Shown: one piece after another, positions 1-10,865 of the stretch | Layout of the letters: the number at the start of each line of letters is the position of its first letter | How positions within the stretch are numbered: the stretch's first letter is position 1 | DNA from: Ricinus communis | Taxonomy: Eukaryota; Streptophyta; Magnoliopsida; Malpighiales; Euphorbiaceae | Direction of reading: 5' to 3' | NCBI RefSeq assembly: GCF_019578655.1 | Contig: NC_063256.1 | Coordinates: 1,364,001-1,428,000 of the forward strand | Length of the DNA: 64,000 bases | Translations under genes and position numbers: made by a program | The notes under the pieces: model-generated | What the model was told of the DNA's origin: nothing | The model's input: only the letters and a program-made list of their open reading frames with translations | Databases searched by the model: none

Positions 1-3000
1 ATCCTCCGGGATCCTGACTGGTTGAAAAAGTAAATGAACATTGAACGAGTGACATTGTCCTGACATCACACATCAGTTGCACGCTGAAAGACCATTGGTT
101 CTCACGGTTACATTATAATGAGAAAAGTACACAATTCCATTATCCTATGGGAATTCAATTATATTTGTAGCTAAATTAGATGTATCGCCATCTTTGGAGT
201 ATCTTGCAATATACAAGTTGTCAATTGCGATGCCCTTGGGTGGGATGTTCTGCTGCTTCTTCTCTCGTGCAAATGTGATTTTGCACGCAAGTGACACCAA
301 TGATATGGAATATTATTTCTTTTCGTATTGCTTTAGCTACTTTTACAAGTCAAGTGACATGTTTTATATATATTTTGTCCTTTATTGGGAATTATTATGA
401 CCGTCATATTCACGAGCTTACATACATGAAAACTTTTATGCTACTTGCACTATTCACCAATGTACATTAATATATAAGAAGATTGTTAGAATTATGTAGA
501 TGATTTTGGAAGCTGTTGCACAATCCCCTGTATGCTTTCAGTTGTTTCATTGATAAGATCGCTTGAGGTGCTTATGACTCATTTCCTGAATGCATGCTAT
601 TTCTTAAGAGCGAACCTTTTTGATTTAGTAATTTACCAACTGAAATGTAAACCCCAGTTCCAGTTCTCTCTTTTTACCAAGTTCAGTATTCTATATGCTT
701 AAATTGGCATTGCACTGCAGCAATGGCTTTTTCTTCCATGATCCTATATACCTATAATTATAATCGTGATCAAATCATGTCACTAATCAACTACTTTTGT
801 TTTCTTGCCTTTTCTTTTACTATTATTTTAATATTTGACATTCGATTCTGAATCAGGAGTGAATTTCTGCTTAATGAACTTGAGATTTTCTTTTTCCTGG
901 CACGTAGAGATATTTGTTTGGTCACAGTATCCTGGCAGGTACTGCCCATTGTGATTTGGACAGTAGGCTCATCCATGACAACCAAAAAGGTAGGGACCGA
1001 CATAGCTTATTGTTTTCTTAACTAGCTGAATTTTCTTTCTGTAGTGCCATACAGGGTCCTCTCTGGACTAAACGTATTCCTCCTGGGCCCTTGCCCAGTT
1101 CCATCATGAAAATTGAAAAGTATTCTGTGTATAGCTGTAAAGTTTGGAGTCTATCAGGAAAACTATGAAGGGTTCTTGCAGAATTCGCCAGACAAATAAT
1201 GATGCAACCTGAGGCCAATTATCCAAATTGATTTCATGACGAGTAGTTCAAGTAGCCTGTCCCTCTGAGATTATCCTTTTAACTTCCTTTCAAAGAGTAA
1301 GCGACTCATATTTAGGATTGAAAAAATTTCTCTTCTTTCTTAGTTGAAGTACATTATACATATACCGGCAGAGGTACAAATAAATTGTTGAACTTTCGTT
1401 TAAAATAAAATTCAATTACTAAATCTTAAAATAGATAAATTACATCATTTTTAATGTTTAAAAAAGCAAAACAATTAAATCTCTGAAACTAATTTTGTCT
1501 ATTGGGATCCTGGAATCCAGTTAGTGTTAGTGTTAAAGAAATCGCTTTTAACTCTTTCCTTTTTAATTCATGTTTTTTTTTTTTCTTCATGTAAATGAAT
1601 ATTAATCTTGCTTTTCAGTGAGTAAAATCTATAAATTGATCATTTTTCTTTCAGTTTCATAAAGAAAAACACACCACTGTGGTTAGTTAATAAATAAGTT
1701 AGTTTCAAAAATATAATTATTATAATTTCATGTGTGATTGAACTATTTTTTAAATTCAAAATCTTAAATCATGACATTTTAACAATACTTAAATAAAAAA
1801 GATTTAGGAGTTTGTCCGTAGTTTTTCACTTTAACTGAGCATCTAATCCCGCATATGTACGAGACGAGGGCTTTTATATAATTAAGATTTGGTTGGATCA
1901 TCTGGAGTATGTTAGCCATCAGTAAATGAATAGCAGAAGAGTAGTAGGTTAACTGGCAACCATTTATACTCAGATTCCAGAAAAGTTGAAACAGGTGAAC
2001 GGAGTAGGAGGTGGTACATAGATTAGATGCATCGACTATACTGGGTTGTCGTTTTCATTTTCATTAGACAGTCTACACAAAGGAAATACTTATTTATTTT
2101 TTCTTTTTTCTTTTAATAATATTTTATATTTTAAAAACTTACATCTTTAATAATTTAAAATCTAATTTACTAATGGTATTCCAATAATTATCGAAAAAGT
2201 CTTAATTCTAGCGTATAAAAATGGGGCCTATATTTCTTCCAGTTTTCAAGAAAGAATTATCAATAAACATAAATAATAAGGCCTTAAGAAAACGTTTATT
2301 TTGTCCTTCTTTCAATTCCTTTACTTTCCTCCTCCATCAAAAACTTTGTTTCTTCCTCATACGAAAAGAAAAAAACATACAAATTTTATCTTTAGTGTCC
2401 AAAAATCGAAACCCCTCAATCTCCAGTGCTGTCGTCTGCATCCACCGCCACTATTTCCATTATCACCACCACTCCACGACGGGTCCGCCACCACTTGCGC
2501 TACCACTATTTCTTTATTCACAGTCTAAACTGAGTGTTACAAAAAAAATAAATTTAGCACCCTTTTGTTATTCTAATTTAATTTTGTCATGATCCAGCCC
2601 GTGAATATAGTAATTGACACAGTAACCCTCTTGACGGTCAGCTTTAATACCTCAGCCTCTTTGTTGGGTGGGTGTGATCGTTTTACACCACCAACACTCT
2701 CATCACTAATTAGGCTGTTTCAGTCCATTAATTACAATGAGACTATAAACACATGGAAAAATGGAAACCATACATACAAATATCAGAAACCAAATTTTTC
2801 ATGCATTAAACATTTGAATCTCTAAATTCATATTTTAGTTCTTTCAGAGACTGTTCATATAATCTTTGCTACCTATTCTCACAGCTTTTCGGTTATGATA
2901 GTTAATCCATCATTTTTCTTAAGATAAATTCCCTCTAATATATACAACTCTAAAAATTCTCTTCTATTAAATTATTATTTTAGTTTTTTTTTTTCAAAAG

Positions 3001-3845
3001 AAAATATTCATATCATTCCACCAGTATACGAAAAAGAAAGTAAGAGTCTATGAGTCTTTTCTAGTTTAATTAAATTCTCGAGTTGAAACTTTAAACATGC
3101 ATCTGTTTTCGAACTCGAGAGAATGTTTTGCTATCCTAAATTAACTTGAGATGTAGTCTATTATTCTTGGTGATCTAATATTTTGGACATTACTTGAGAA
3201 AAATTTATTTAAAACTAATATATAATGTGATGCTCATGCATAGAGCAGAAATGTAGATGCCAGTAGCGGTGTATTTATTAAGGTTGACATTACATAAGGG
3301 TCTTAATTAGAATGAGACATTCACCTATCATTGTGCCGGCAATAATTAACATCTCCGACGGATACAGATAGTTGTTAGGACTATAATATTTGCCTTTAAA
3401 CATATATTTCTGTTGAGTTACCTTAAAATGACTAATGACTGAAAAAATGAAGGAAAAGGAGAAATGGTTAATTATTCAAGCATTTGATTTATTTATTTAT
3501 TTTGCATTTTGCAGAGATCAAACCCTGGCAAAAAAAGAAAATCTCATGGAATTTATCATAAAGAGTAGTACACTTGAGAAAATTTTCTTATAATATATAT
3601 TATAATTACTTTTCTCATTGATTAGCTCGAAATTAAAACTTAAACACATTGATTAGTTGTCAATGAATAATTAAGGGGAAAAATAAATATCAATTGCACC
3701 TACCATACTCATAAGTGTTAATTATTATTATTTTGCTTATTTTTTAGAAATATAAAGCAAATGTTAATTAGTTGCCACTGACAACTACTTGTCTATTTCC
3801 AACCACAGAGACTCCATCTTTCCTTTATCTTAACCTACACTACCT
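1..3845. other. Left intergenic region, no gene recognised
   Basis: No reading frame here looks like a known protein; the short open frames are AT-rich or low-complexity. Around 924-988 a short block is flanked by a plausible acceptor (cag) and donor (gtaggg), and 1044 onward follows another tag acceptor, so the tail of an unrecognised or non-coding spliced transcript is possible. The strongly AT-rich stretch from about 1380 to 3800 fits the promoter side of the first carboxylesterase gene. Confidence 0.5.
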
Positions 3846-4868
3846 ATGTCCATTTCTCCACTGCAGCTACAACAACAACGAGAGGCAACAGTAATGGATC
3901 CTTACGCATTTCTGAACATTTCAAGAAACCCAGATGGCTCACTCTCCAGAAACCCTCCTTTTCCTGACGTACCACCAGTAGACCAATTCATCCCCGAATC
4001 CAATTTACCCCAACTCGCTCTCTCTAGAGACATCCCTCTTAATCCGAACAACAAAACCTACATTCGCATCTTTTGCCCTCTCCATCCGCCACAGGACACC
4101 AAATTACCTGTCATTATCTACTTCCACGGAGGTGGTTTTATTCTATACAGTCCTGCCTCTGTTATCTTCCATGAATCTTGCAATAACGTGGCTTCCCACA
4201 TTCCTGCTTTGATCCTCTCCGTCCATTATCGCCTCTCACCTGAACACCGCCTCCCTGCCGCTTATGACGACGCTATGGATGCGATTATGTGGGTAAGAGA
4301 TCAAGCTCAGGAGAGCGATAACAACGGTTCATGCGATCCGTGGTTGAAAGATTATGCAGATTTCTCAAACTGTTTCCTGATGGGTAGCAGTTCAGGTGGC
4401 AATATAGTTTACCAGGCAGGGTTACGTGCAGTAGATATTGATCTTTGTCCTGTTACAATCAGAGGGCTTATAATGAACGTTCCTTATTTTAGTGGGGTGC
4501 AGAGGACTGACTCTGAGATGATATTGATCAATGACAGGATATTGCCTTTAGCCGCCAATGATCTGATGTGGTCACTTGCATTACCTAAGGATGTTGATCG
4601 TGATCATGAGTACTGTAATCCTATGGTTACAGGGTCAAACGATGAACAGATTGGACGGTTGCCTATGTGTTATATTAGAGGATATGGTGGAGATCCACTA
4701 GTTGATAAGCAGAAGGAGTTTGCAAAGAAGCTGCAATCTAATGGAGTGAAAGTCGTGTCAAGTTTTTCTGAGGACGGTTTCCATGCCGTGGAGCTGTTTG
4801 ATCCTTTAAAGGCACAGCCTTTGTATGATGATGTCAAGACTTTTATTAATAGCAGGTGCCCATGTTAA
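3846..4868 (+). CDS. Carboxylesterase, CXE8-like, intact catalytic triad
   Basis: Single-exon 340-residue alpha/beta hydrolase of the plant CXE family (the hormone-sensitive-lipase-related group that also holds the GID1 receptors). It is expected to hydrolyse small carboxylic esters in the cytosol; the natural substrate cannot be told from sequence. The oxyanion motif HGGGF is at residues 94-98, the nucleophile Ser182 lies in GSSSGGN (180-186), Asp283 in GGDPLVD and His313 in DGFHAVE complete the triad. The [15 protein letters not shown] segment (128-142) is typical of the family. Length is normal (310-350). A second in-frame ATG at 3894 (MDPYAF) matches the usual CXE N-terminus better, so translation may start there and drop 16 residues. 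It heads a cluster of three paralogues. His is kept, so it is not a GID1 receptor. The CXE8-like assignment rests on order and resemblance. Confidence 0.93.
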   Translation: MSISPLQLQQQREATVMDPYAFLNISRNPDGSLSRNPPFPDVPPVDQFIPESNLPQLALSRDIPLNPNNKTYIRIFCPLHPPQDTKLPVIIYFHGGGFILYSPASVIFHESCNNVASHIPALILSVHYRLSPEHRLPAAYDDAMDAIMWVRDQAQESDNNGSCDPWLKDYADFSNCFLMGSSSGGNIVYQAGLRAVDIDLCPVTIRGLIMNVPYFSGVQRTDSEMILINDRILPLAANDLMWSLALPKDVDRDHEYCNPMVTGSNDEQIGRLPMCYIRGYGGDPLVDKQKEFAKKLQSNGVKVVSSFSEDGFHAVELFDPLKAQPLYDDVKTFINSRCPC

Positions 4869-6164
4869 TATCAGAAAAAGCTTGCTACTCTGCATCAACA
4901 AAACCAAACATTAACCTGAAGGACGAGGTGGAATATCACAAAAAATGGATTCTAAGATTAATTAAGAGTTGAGAGAGAGAACCCATACATATTATTAACC
5001 ATCCATCACCCTGAGCATATATATTTATTTCCTTGCTATCCTTTGTGTTGCTGCTCTTGACCTATGAACAAGTTAGCTGGTGAATTCAAACTAATATAAT
5101 AAGGTTCTGATTGTTTGTATTTTTTTCTCAAGTATTTTTTACGTATTTCGGGTTTTTTTAGCTTGCTTTAAATTGTAAGTTTATTTTCCATTTCTTTAAA
5201 CGAAACATTAAGCTTAAAAAAAGAACAAGAAAAATAATGAAGCTAATAATGTGATATGAAGAAAAAGAAAACAAGTTATCTGCCCCATTTTCAACCATTT
5301 CAATTCAGGCAACATTGGAGCGGGTAAATATATCCTTGTATCTAAGTACTTATAAAGCTTTCTTTGATACAAGAATTATTACTTTGATAATCCCAAAAAA
5401 AAAAAATTAATTATTTATAGAGATTACATAATAGAAATGAAATAACTTTGCTTATTTGTGTATTTTATTGATAAAATTTAATTACGAAATATTTATTTAT
5501 CTTTTTAATGTTTATTATATACTATTTATTTGGCAAAATTAAAAGTAAAGTAAGATAAGGTTTTATAAAATAAATAAAGATAAAGATAAAAAGATTTAAC
5601 TTTCGGAATGCTCACCATGATCTATAATTTGATTAAAGAAATTATTAATTAATAATAGATCAATAGTCATTTTATCCTGTGCCAAACATTACTTATCAAC
5701 CGTAAAACTACTTGCAGCTTACCTGCTAGCGGCGGCGTTTTTACTTGTTGCCTATTGATCTATTTACTTCTACAACAATTAAAAATATTTTAAATGACAG
5801 AACAAATTACGTCGCTAATGATACCATCAGACCTAAGATGACGAACGATATTTACGTTGCTGGAGCAACTATAGTTTATTAAATTAACTAATTTCAGTTA
5901 TTAAGCTCTAAATTTTAATTTTTTTCAAGTTTTTTTTAAGTTTTAATTTGCAATTCTGTCGATGATCTCCTAGTTTTACTGGCCTAGAATGAAGGATGTC
6001 CAAACAGAACCCGATCTTGAAGGCTAATCTGTTTGAAATCGTTAGAAAAATTTAGCAAGCACAAACTGAAAACCAGGTCCTAATTTTATGCCATCCAAAG
6101 TTAAACACTTTAGATACAATATATCTGCAAGAAATTAGTAAGGCTAGTTTCAATCCTATCAAGA
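4869..6164. other. Intergenic DNA between two CXE genes
   Basis: AT-rich spacer holding the 3' flank of the first carboxylesterase and the upstream region of the second. I see no coding frame, RNA gene or element with clear ends. Homopolymer A runs occur near 5395-5407. Confidence 0.5.
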
Positions 6165-7202
6165 ATGTCGAGATTTAATCCGTACGAGCATGTTAACTTG
6201 AAACTCAACGATGATGGCACCTGTACTCGCCTTCTCAATCTTCCACCTGCAAAAACCAATGCTGACCCTTCCTCTGGAGAACCTGTTCTCTCCAAAGACG
6301 CCATTGTCAACGACGAAAGAAACACCAAAGTTCGCCTCTATCTTCCCATCGTATGCACTTCTGACAACAAACGTTTACCTGTTGTAATTTACTTTCATGG
6401 CTGTGCTTGGGTCCATTTTACAGCTGATAACCCTGCCCTTCATCTTGATCGTCAATGGACTGCGGGCACAATTCCTGCAATTGTCATTCTTGTTATTTAT
6501 AGACTCGCACCTGAAAACCGCCTCCCTGCCCAATATGAAGATGCGGAGGACACGCTTCTTTGGACAAAAAAACAATTTGAAGATCCCAATGGCGACCCAT
6601 GGCTCAGGAATTATGGAGACTCTTCACAATGTTTCATTTCTGGGGCTGGAAACGGAGGGAATATAGTATTCTTTGCTGCTTTACGAGGTGTAGAATTGGA
6701 CCTGAACCCATTGAAGTTTATTGGGTTAATCATGAATCAACCGTTGTTCGGCGGGAAACAAAGAACAGATTCAGAAGTTCGTTTCGCTACCGATCAAATC
6801 ATACCTTTGCCTGTATTAGATTTAATATGGGAACTAGCATTGCCTAAAGGGACGGATCGTAATCATCGGTACTGCAATCCAATGCTGGAAGGGCCGCATC
6901 AAGAGAAGATAAAACTTTTGCCTCCATGTTTAGTACTTGGTTTCGGGATGGATCCATTGATAGACAGGCAACAAGAATTTGTGCAGATGTTGATGAAACA
7001 TGGAGTAAAAGTTGAAGCTCATTTTGATGAGGTTGGGTTCCACAGGATTGATATTGTCGACGCTAGAAGACGGGCTGGGTTGTTGAAAATTACTAAGGAA
7101 TTTATTCATACACAAATTGCTTACAACAGTACTGATCATCAGCTGGACACAAATGATCATTATTTAGACACACATCACAGTGATCATCATTTAAAAGACT
7201 AG
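6165..7202 (+). CDS. Carboxylesterase-like protein lacking the catalytic serine
   Basis: Single-exon 345-residue CXE-family protein, fully open. The fold signatures are present: YRLAPENRLPAQYEDA (112-127), Asp263 in GMDPLID and His293 in VGFHRID. Two catalytic features are changed. The oxyanion motif HGGGF reads HGCAW (78-82), and the nucleophile motif GxSxGGN reads GAGNGGN (160-166), putting Gly162 where the Ser should be; the codons are plain in the DNA. Ester hydrolysis by the usual mechanism is therefore not expected. An intact frame despite the loss suggests either a recent pseudogene or a retained binding or scaffold role, as GID1 receptors evolved from this fold by losing the catalytic His. 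The C-terminal 23 residues are a His/Asp-rich repeated tail. The start at MSRFNPYEHV aligns with paralogues. Nearest match by position is CXE9. Confidence 0.88.
   Translation: MSRFNPYEHVNLKLNDDGTCTRLLNLPPAKTNADPSSGEPVLSKDAIVNDERNTKVRLYLPIVCTSDNKRLPVVIYFHGCAWVHFTADNPALHLDRQWTAGTIPAIVILVIYRLAPENRLPAQYEDAEDTLLWTKKQFEDPNGDPWLRNYGDSSQCFISGAGNGGNIVFFAALRGVELDLNPLKFIGLIMNQPLFGGKQRTDSEVRFATDQIIPLPVLDLIWELALPKGTDRNHRYCNPMLEGPHQEKIKLLPPCLVLGFGMDPLIDRQQEFVQMLMKHGVKVEAHFDEVGFHRIDIVDARRRAGLLKITKEFIHTQIAYNSTDHQLDTNDHYLDTHHSDHHLKD
7130..7199 (+). repeat. Degenerate repeats coding a His/Asp-rich tail
   Basis: The last codons of the second carboxylesterase-like gene contain three imperfect copies of a short unit beginning tgatcat (near 7134, 7155 and 7181). 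They encode a tail with the recurring pattern D-H-x-L-D-T. The CXE fold does not need this extension, and the first and third paralogues lack it. Confidence 0.6.
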
Positions 7203-8396
7203 ATAAATTATATTATCTGTGATTGAGTAGAGTGATCTGATGAAGATTTACATCTTATTATATGAGTGTTGAAGAATGTAAGAACATGACCAGATGACTT
7301 TACATTCAAAATTTAAGTTGCAGTATGGCTTTCAACTCTGCTTAGATTTCTATTACACTGTTTGCTTGATGTACTTTTTTTTTTTTTTTAAAAGAAACAA
7401 ATTAATATGTACGTTGATTTCTGTTTCCAGATTATTAATAAAAGGCTGATCATAAGGAGATCAAAAACAAAATGTACAATTCAAATGATGTATCAAATGG
7501 ATTCCAACAAGATTATGAATATAACTTGAGTTTCTTTTCTTTTTCTTTTTCCCTAATATATAAATGCTTTTCCATATAACATGGAAATGAGATTATAAAG
7601 ATTTTTTTTTAATTTAATTAAAATCTTTAATTTGAATTTTGAATATGCACCTATATTAATATTTTATTATCTATAAAAAATCCAATACGGTATAAATTAA
7701 TTAAACTAAATTTAGATATATATATAAAAAAAGTTTTTTTATAATTTGAACGAAAATTTGCAATAATAGAAGTTAAATTTCAATAAGTTTAGAATTATAA
7801 ATCATTTTTTTATGTAAGCATAATCCTAATTGTCTAAGAAGAACAAGAGAACATAAGAACCCTATATAAAAGACAAGGCATGAAAATATTAGCTATTGAA
7901 TAAACTGTTTTCTACGCTGATTTATCATCTGTTGACTTTACTATTTGAGTTAGTGGGCGGACTATCAATTCTTTTCTTCTTTTGTTTGATACTTTTCCAA
8001 GTTTTGGACCATTTGTCTATGGGCAATTCTTTAGGCAATATCTATTGCAATCAATATTTGCGACATAAGTGAAATTTTATTTTTATTTAAATTTATCGCA
8101 TATATCACAATAATATAAATAAAAATATTTTACATTCTGATATTAAATGATTGATATATATATTTTATTACTTCAAACTAATGAACGGATGTCAATTATT
8201 TATTAATTTAGTACATAGGTTGAGAGATAATAAATATTAAAAAATTAATATTTATTCAATTTAATTTGCAATTTTTTAAATAAAATGAATCAGTTTCATG
8301 GTCAACCATATTGATATTGAAAGAATTGAATTCTATTGCCGGTTAAGAATTACAAACATTGAATCAAATTCCTTCGTCTGTACTGCAAAAACATAC
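7203..8396. other. Convergent intergenic spacer
   Basis: AT-rich DNA between two convergent carboxylesterase genes. It holds both 3' flanks and a T run at about 7377-7389. No gene or mobile element with recognisable ends is visible. Confidence 0.5.
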
Positions 8397-9353
8397 TCAT
8401 ATGACAAATTCTTTTATAATGTTCAAGAGGTTTCGAGGCAATTGCTCGTCTACAGAATCAATGTTATGGAACCCAGCATCATGGAACCATGACTGCACAT
8501 TAACTCCAGACTTCACCATCATGCTAGCCAGCTCCTGCCTTCTCTCATGCATGCTGTCTCCACAAGAACTGATCATCAAACACTTCTCTAACATACTCAT
8601 TTTAATCTTATGCGGACCAGCTACTGTTGGGTTACAATAAGGATGGTCCCTATCTGTACCTATTGGCAAAGATAGATCCCAAATTAGATCGAGTACATGT
8701 GATGGCAACTCCTGATCCTCAGCAAATTTAAGTTCCGATGTCTTTCTCTGATTCCCTCCAAAGAAGGGTTGGTTCAACACCAACCCGACAATCGTTAATG
8801 GTTTTAAATCCAAATCTAAAGCTTTTAAAGCTGCATGAAACGCTATATTCCCACCACTACCGCGGCCACATAGATAGCACCTGGAGAAATCGCCATAATC
8901 TTTCAGCCACGGTTCACCATTTTGGTCTAGAATTTGTTGCTTAGTCCAAAGAATTGCGTCCATTGCATCTTCGTATTGCGCTGGAAGCCGATGCTCCGGA
9001 GCAAGACGATAATCTAACGAAACAACAATTGCAGGGATTTCGCTAGCAAACTCAGAACAAGACTGGTGAGGCTCTTTAGTAGCAGCAGTATGGAGTATAA
9101 AGCCACCGTTGTGGAAGTAGATAATGATAGGAAGACGAGCCACGGTGTTGTCGTTGGAAGGTAATCGAGTGGGTCTGCAAATGCGCACCCGAGTTTTGTT
9201 TTCGACACTTAGCGACAAATCTTTGTTGACAGCAGCGTCGCCGCTGGTCGCCTCAGGATTTTCTTTTACAATAGGAATGTTTAGCAACCGAGTTATGGTG
9301 CCGTCGCGATTGAGAGCAATGTGGAGGTGCTCATATGCGTCTAATTTGAGCAT
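8397..9353 (-). CDS. Carboxylesterase-like protein lacking the catalytic serine (second copy)
   Basis: Single-exon 318-residue CXE-family protein on the minus strand, convergent with its neighbour. I start it at the ATG at 9353 (MLKLDAYEHLHI), which aligns with MSRFNPYEHVNL of the second copy; the frame is open further upstream but has no earlier ATG. The oxyanion motif is HNGGF (81-85). The nucleophile elbow reads GRGSGGN (163-169), so Gly165 replaces Ser; the following Ser166 is the variable x position of GxSxG, not the nucleophile. Asp266 and His296 remain. YRLAPEHRLPAQYEDAMDA (115-133) is well conserved. Like its neighbour it should not hydrolyse esters by the standard mechanism. Shared loss in two adjacent copies suggests the change preceded their duplication, though the oxyanion loops differ (HGCAW and HNGGF). 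Confidence 0.88.
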   Translation of the reverse strand: MLKLDAYEHLHIALNRDGTITRLLNIPIVKENPEATSGDAAVNKDLSLSVENKTRVRICRPTRLPSNDNTVARLPIIIYFHNGGFILHTAATKEPHQSCSEFASEIPAIVVSLDYRLAPEHRLPAQYEDAMDAILWTKQQILDQNGEPWLKDYGDFSRCYLCGRGSGGNIAFHAALKALDLDLKPLTIVGLVLNQPFFGGNQRKTSELKFAEDQELPSHVLDLIWDLSLPIGTDRDHPYCNPTVAGPHKIKMSMLEKCLMISSCGDSMHERRQELASMMVKSGVNVQSWFHDAGFHNIDSVDEQLPRNLLNIIKEFVI

Positions 9354-10179
9354 GGTTGTGGCTTTAGCGGCAGTCGGATTGGCTTGTGACGGTATCGAAT
9401 TTTTCTGCAAAAGTGAGTTTAGAGGAGGTTTGAGCCATTTGATTTCTTTGTTAATTTGGAAGAGGAAATAATGTTGTTCGCAGAAGTGGATTATTAAACT
9501 AATGGAAATCCGAAAAACTTTGAAATGTATGTTTGAAAATTCTTGTAGCCATTTTTGTCAATAAAATCTTCCGTAGCCATTACATTGGAAAAGGATAGTA
9601 GGATTTCTAATTTTGTTTACATTGTCTAATGGCTCTCCTACTAAGTATTTCTTTTAGCTAATATTATAATTTTTGAATTTATTTCTTTAAAATAATGTTA
9701 TTAATTTTCTTATAGAAATATAATAATAAAATATAAAATTTAAGAATTAATTACATAATATAATACTTATATTAAATAATAAAAATATTTTTAATAATTA
9801 TTTATAAATTAACTAATATGGATCAAATCATTAAACATCGCTTCTCAAATATAATTTTTATTTTGACATATGAAATTTAAATTTACGTATAATTTATAGT
9901 TTTAATTAATTTATTGATGAATAAGTTACACTCGTAATCAAACACTAATTTTAATCATAAAAAATAGCATATTAATTACTTTTGAATATTATATTAGTTA
10001 GTAAATTAGTTTTATCTTATCATAAAAAATAACATGTTAATTGTATTTTAATTAATAGATTAATTTTTTATTAAATAATGATTCTGATTATCTCTTAAGA
10101 AAATATTAAAAATATTATAAAGACATACTAAATATTAAAAATTGAATTAACTTTTTTATAAATTTAATTTTATAATTAA

Positions 10180-10213
<34 letters not shown>

Positions 10214-10865
10214 GTGTAATATATAGATAAAAAGCTAATTTTATAGTAAATATTGAAAGAGTATAAAAGTTAATATCTCTTTTATTGGATAATTTTCTTT
10301 TAATTAGAGTCTGGTTAGCATATTATCTTTGAACTAAATTAATTATATAATGATATATTATTTAATAATTTATTATCATTAATAAAGTATAACAAAAATA
10401 AATTAATAAAAATATAATAATTAATAAATAAAATTATATATTATTTATATAATTTATTTTATTTACGAAAGATGATAAGAATTTGTGAGGATCCGAGAAG
10501 CAAACAATAAGGAGGGAATCTTATTTTATTCGTGTAAAAAAGAATATCCAATCACATACTTTGGCTTTGTATGCAATGAACCATCTCTTCTTATGTCGCT
10601 GAGTAAAAGCAGACTGCTAGCTGGTGCTGATCCTGTCGTGTCGTGTGCTGCTTCAGTTACCAAAATATCCTCGATTTAGTCCTAAAATCACCAAAAACTT
10701 CTCTGATCACGTGCATCATTCCATCGATGTACACGGTGCACACCCTTTTGGAGCCGTTAGATTTAAGTCAGATTAACACGTCGATTTGTTTTTAACAAAG
10801 ATCAAAACATCATTGAATCCTACAGTAGAAAGGTTTGGGCATGAGTAAATCCAACGTAGATTTTA
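9354..10865. other. AT-rich intergenic region
   Basis: Spacer between the minus-strand carboxylesterase and the element in front of URT1. The part from about 9640 to 10460 is very AT-rich and has no coding potential. The stretch 10620-10860 is less AT-rich and contains CACGTG in gatcacgtgcatc near 10705, so it may be the ancestral URT1 promoter. Confidence 0.45.
10180..10213. repeat. (AAT)n microsatellite
   Basis: About eleven uninterrupted ATA/AAT trinucleotides in an AT-rich spacer. Confidence 0.9.

Noticed and set aside
2221..2592. Open frame of about 120 codons left of the CXE cluster
   Set aside because: Low-complexity composition (Phe, Ser, His, Pro runs), overlapped by another frame, with no motif and no splice context.
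9354..9410. Extra 19 residues at the start of the third carboxylesterase
   Set aside because: The extension has no ATG; the ATG at 9353 aligns with the paralogue starts.
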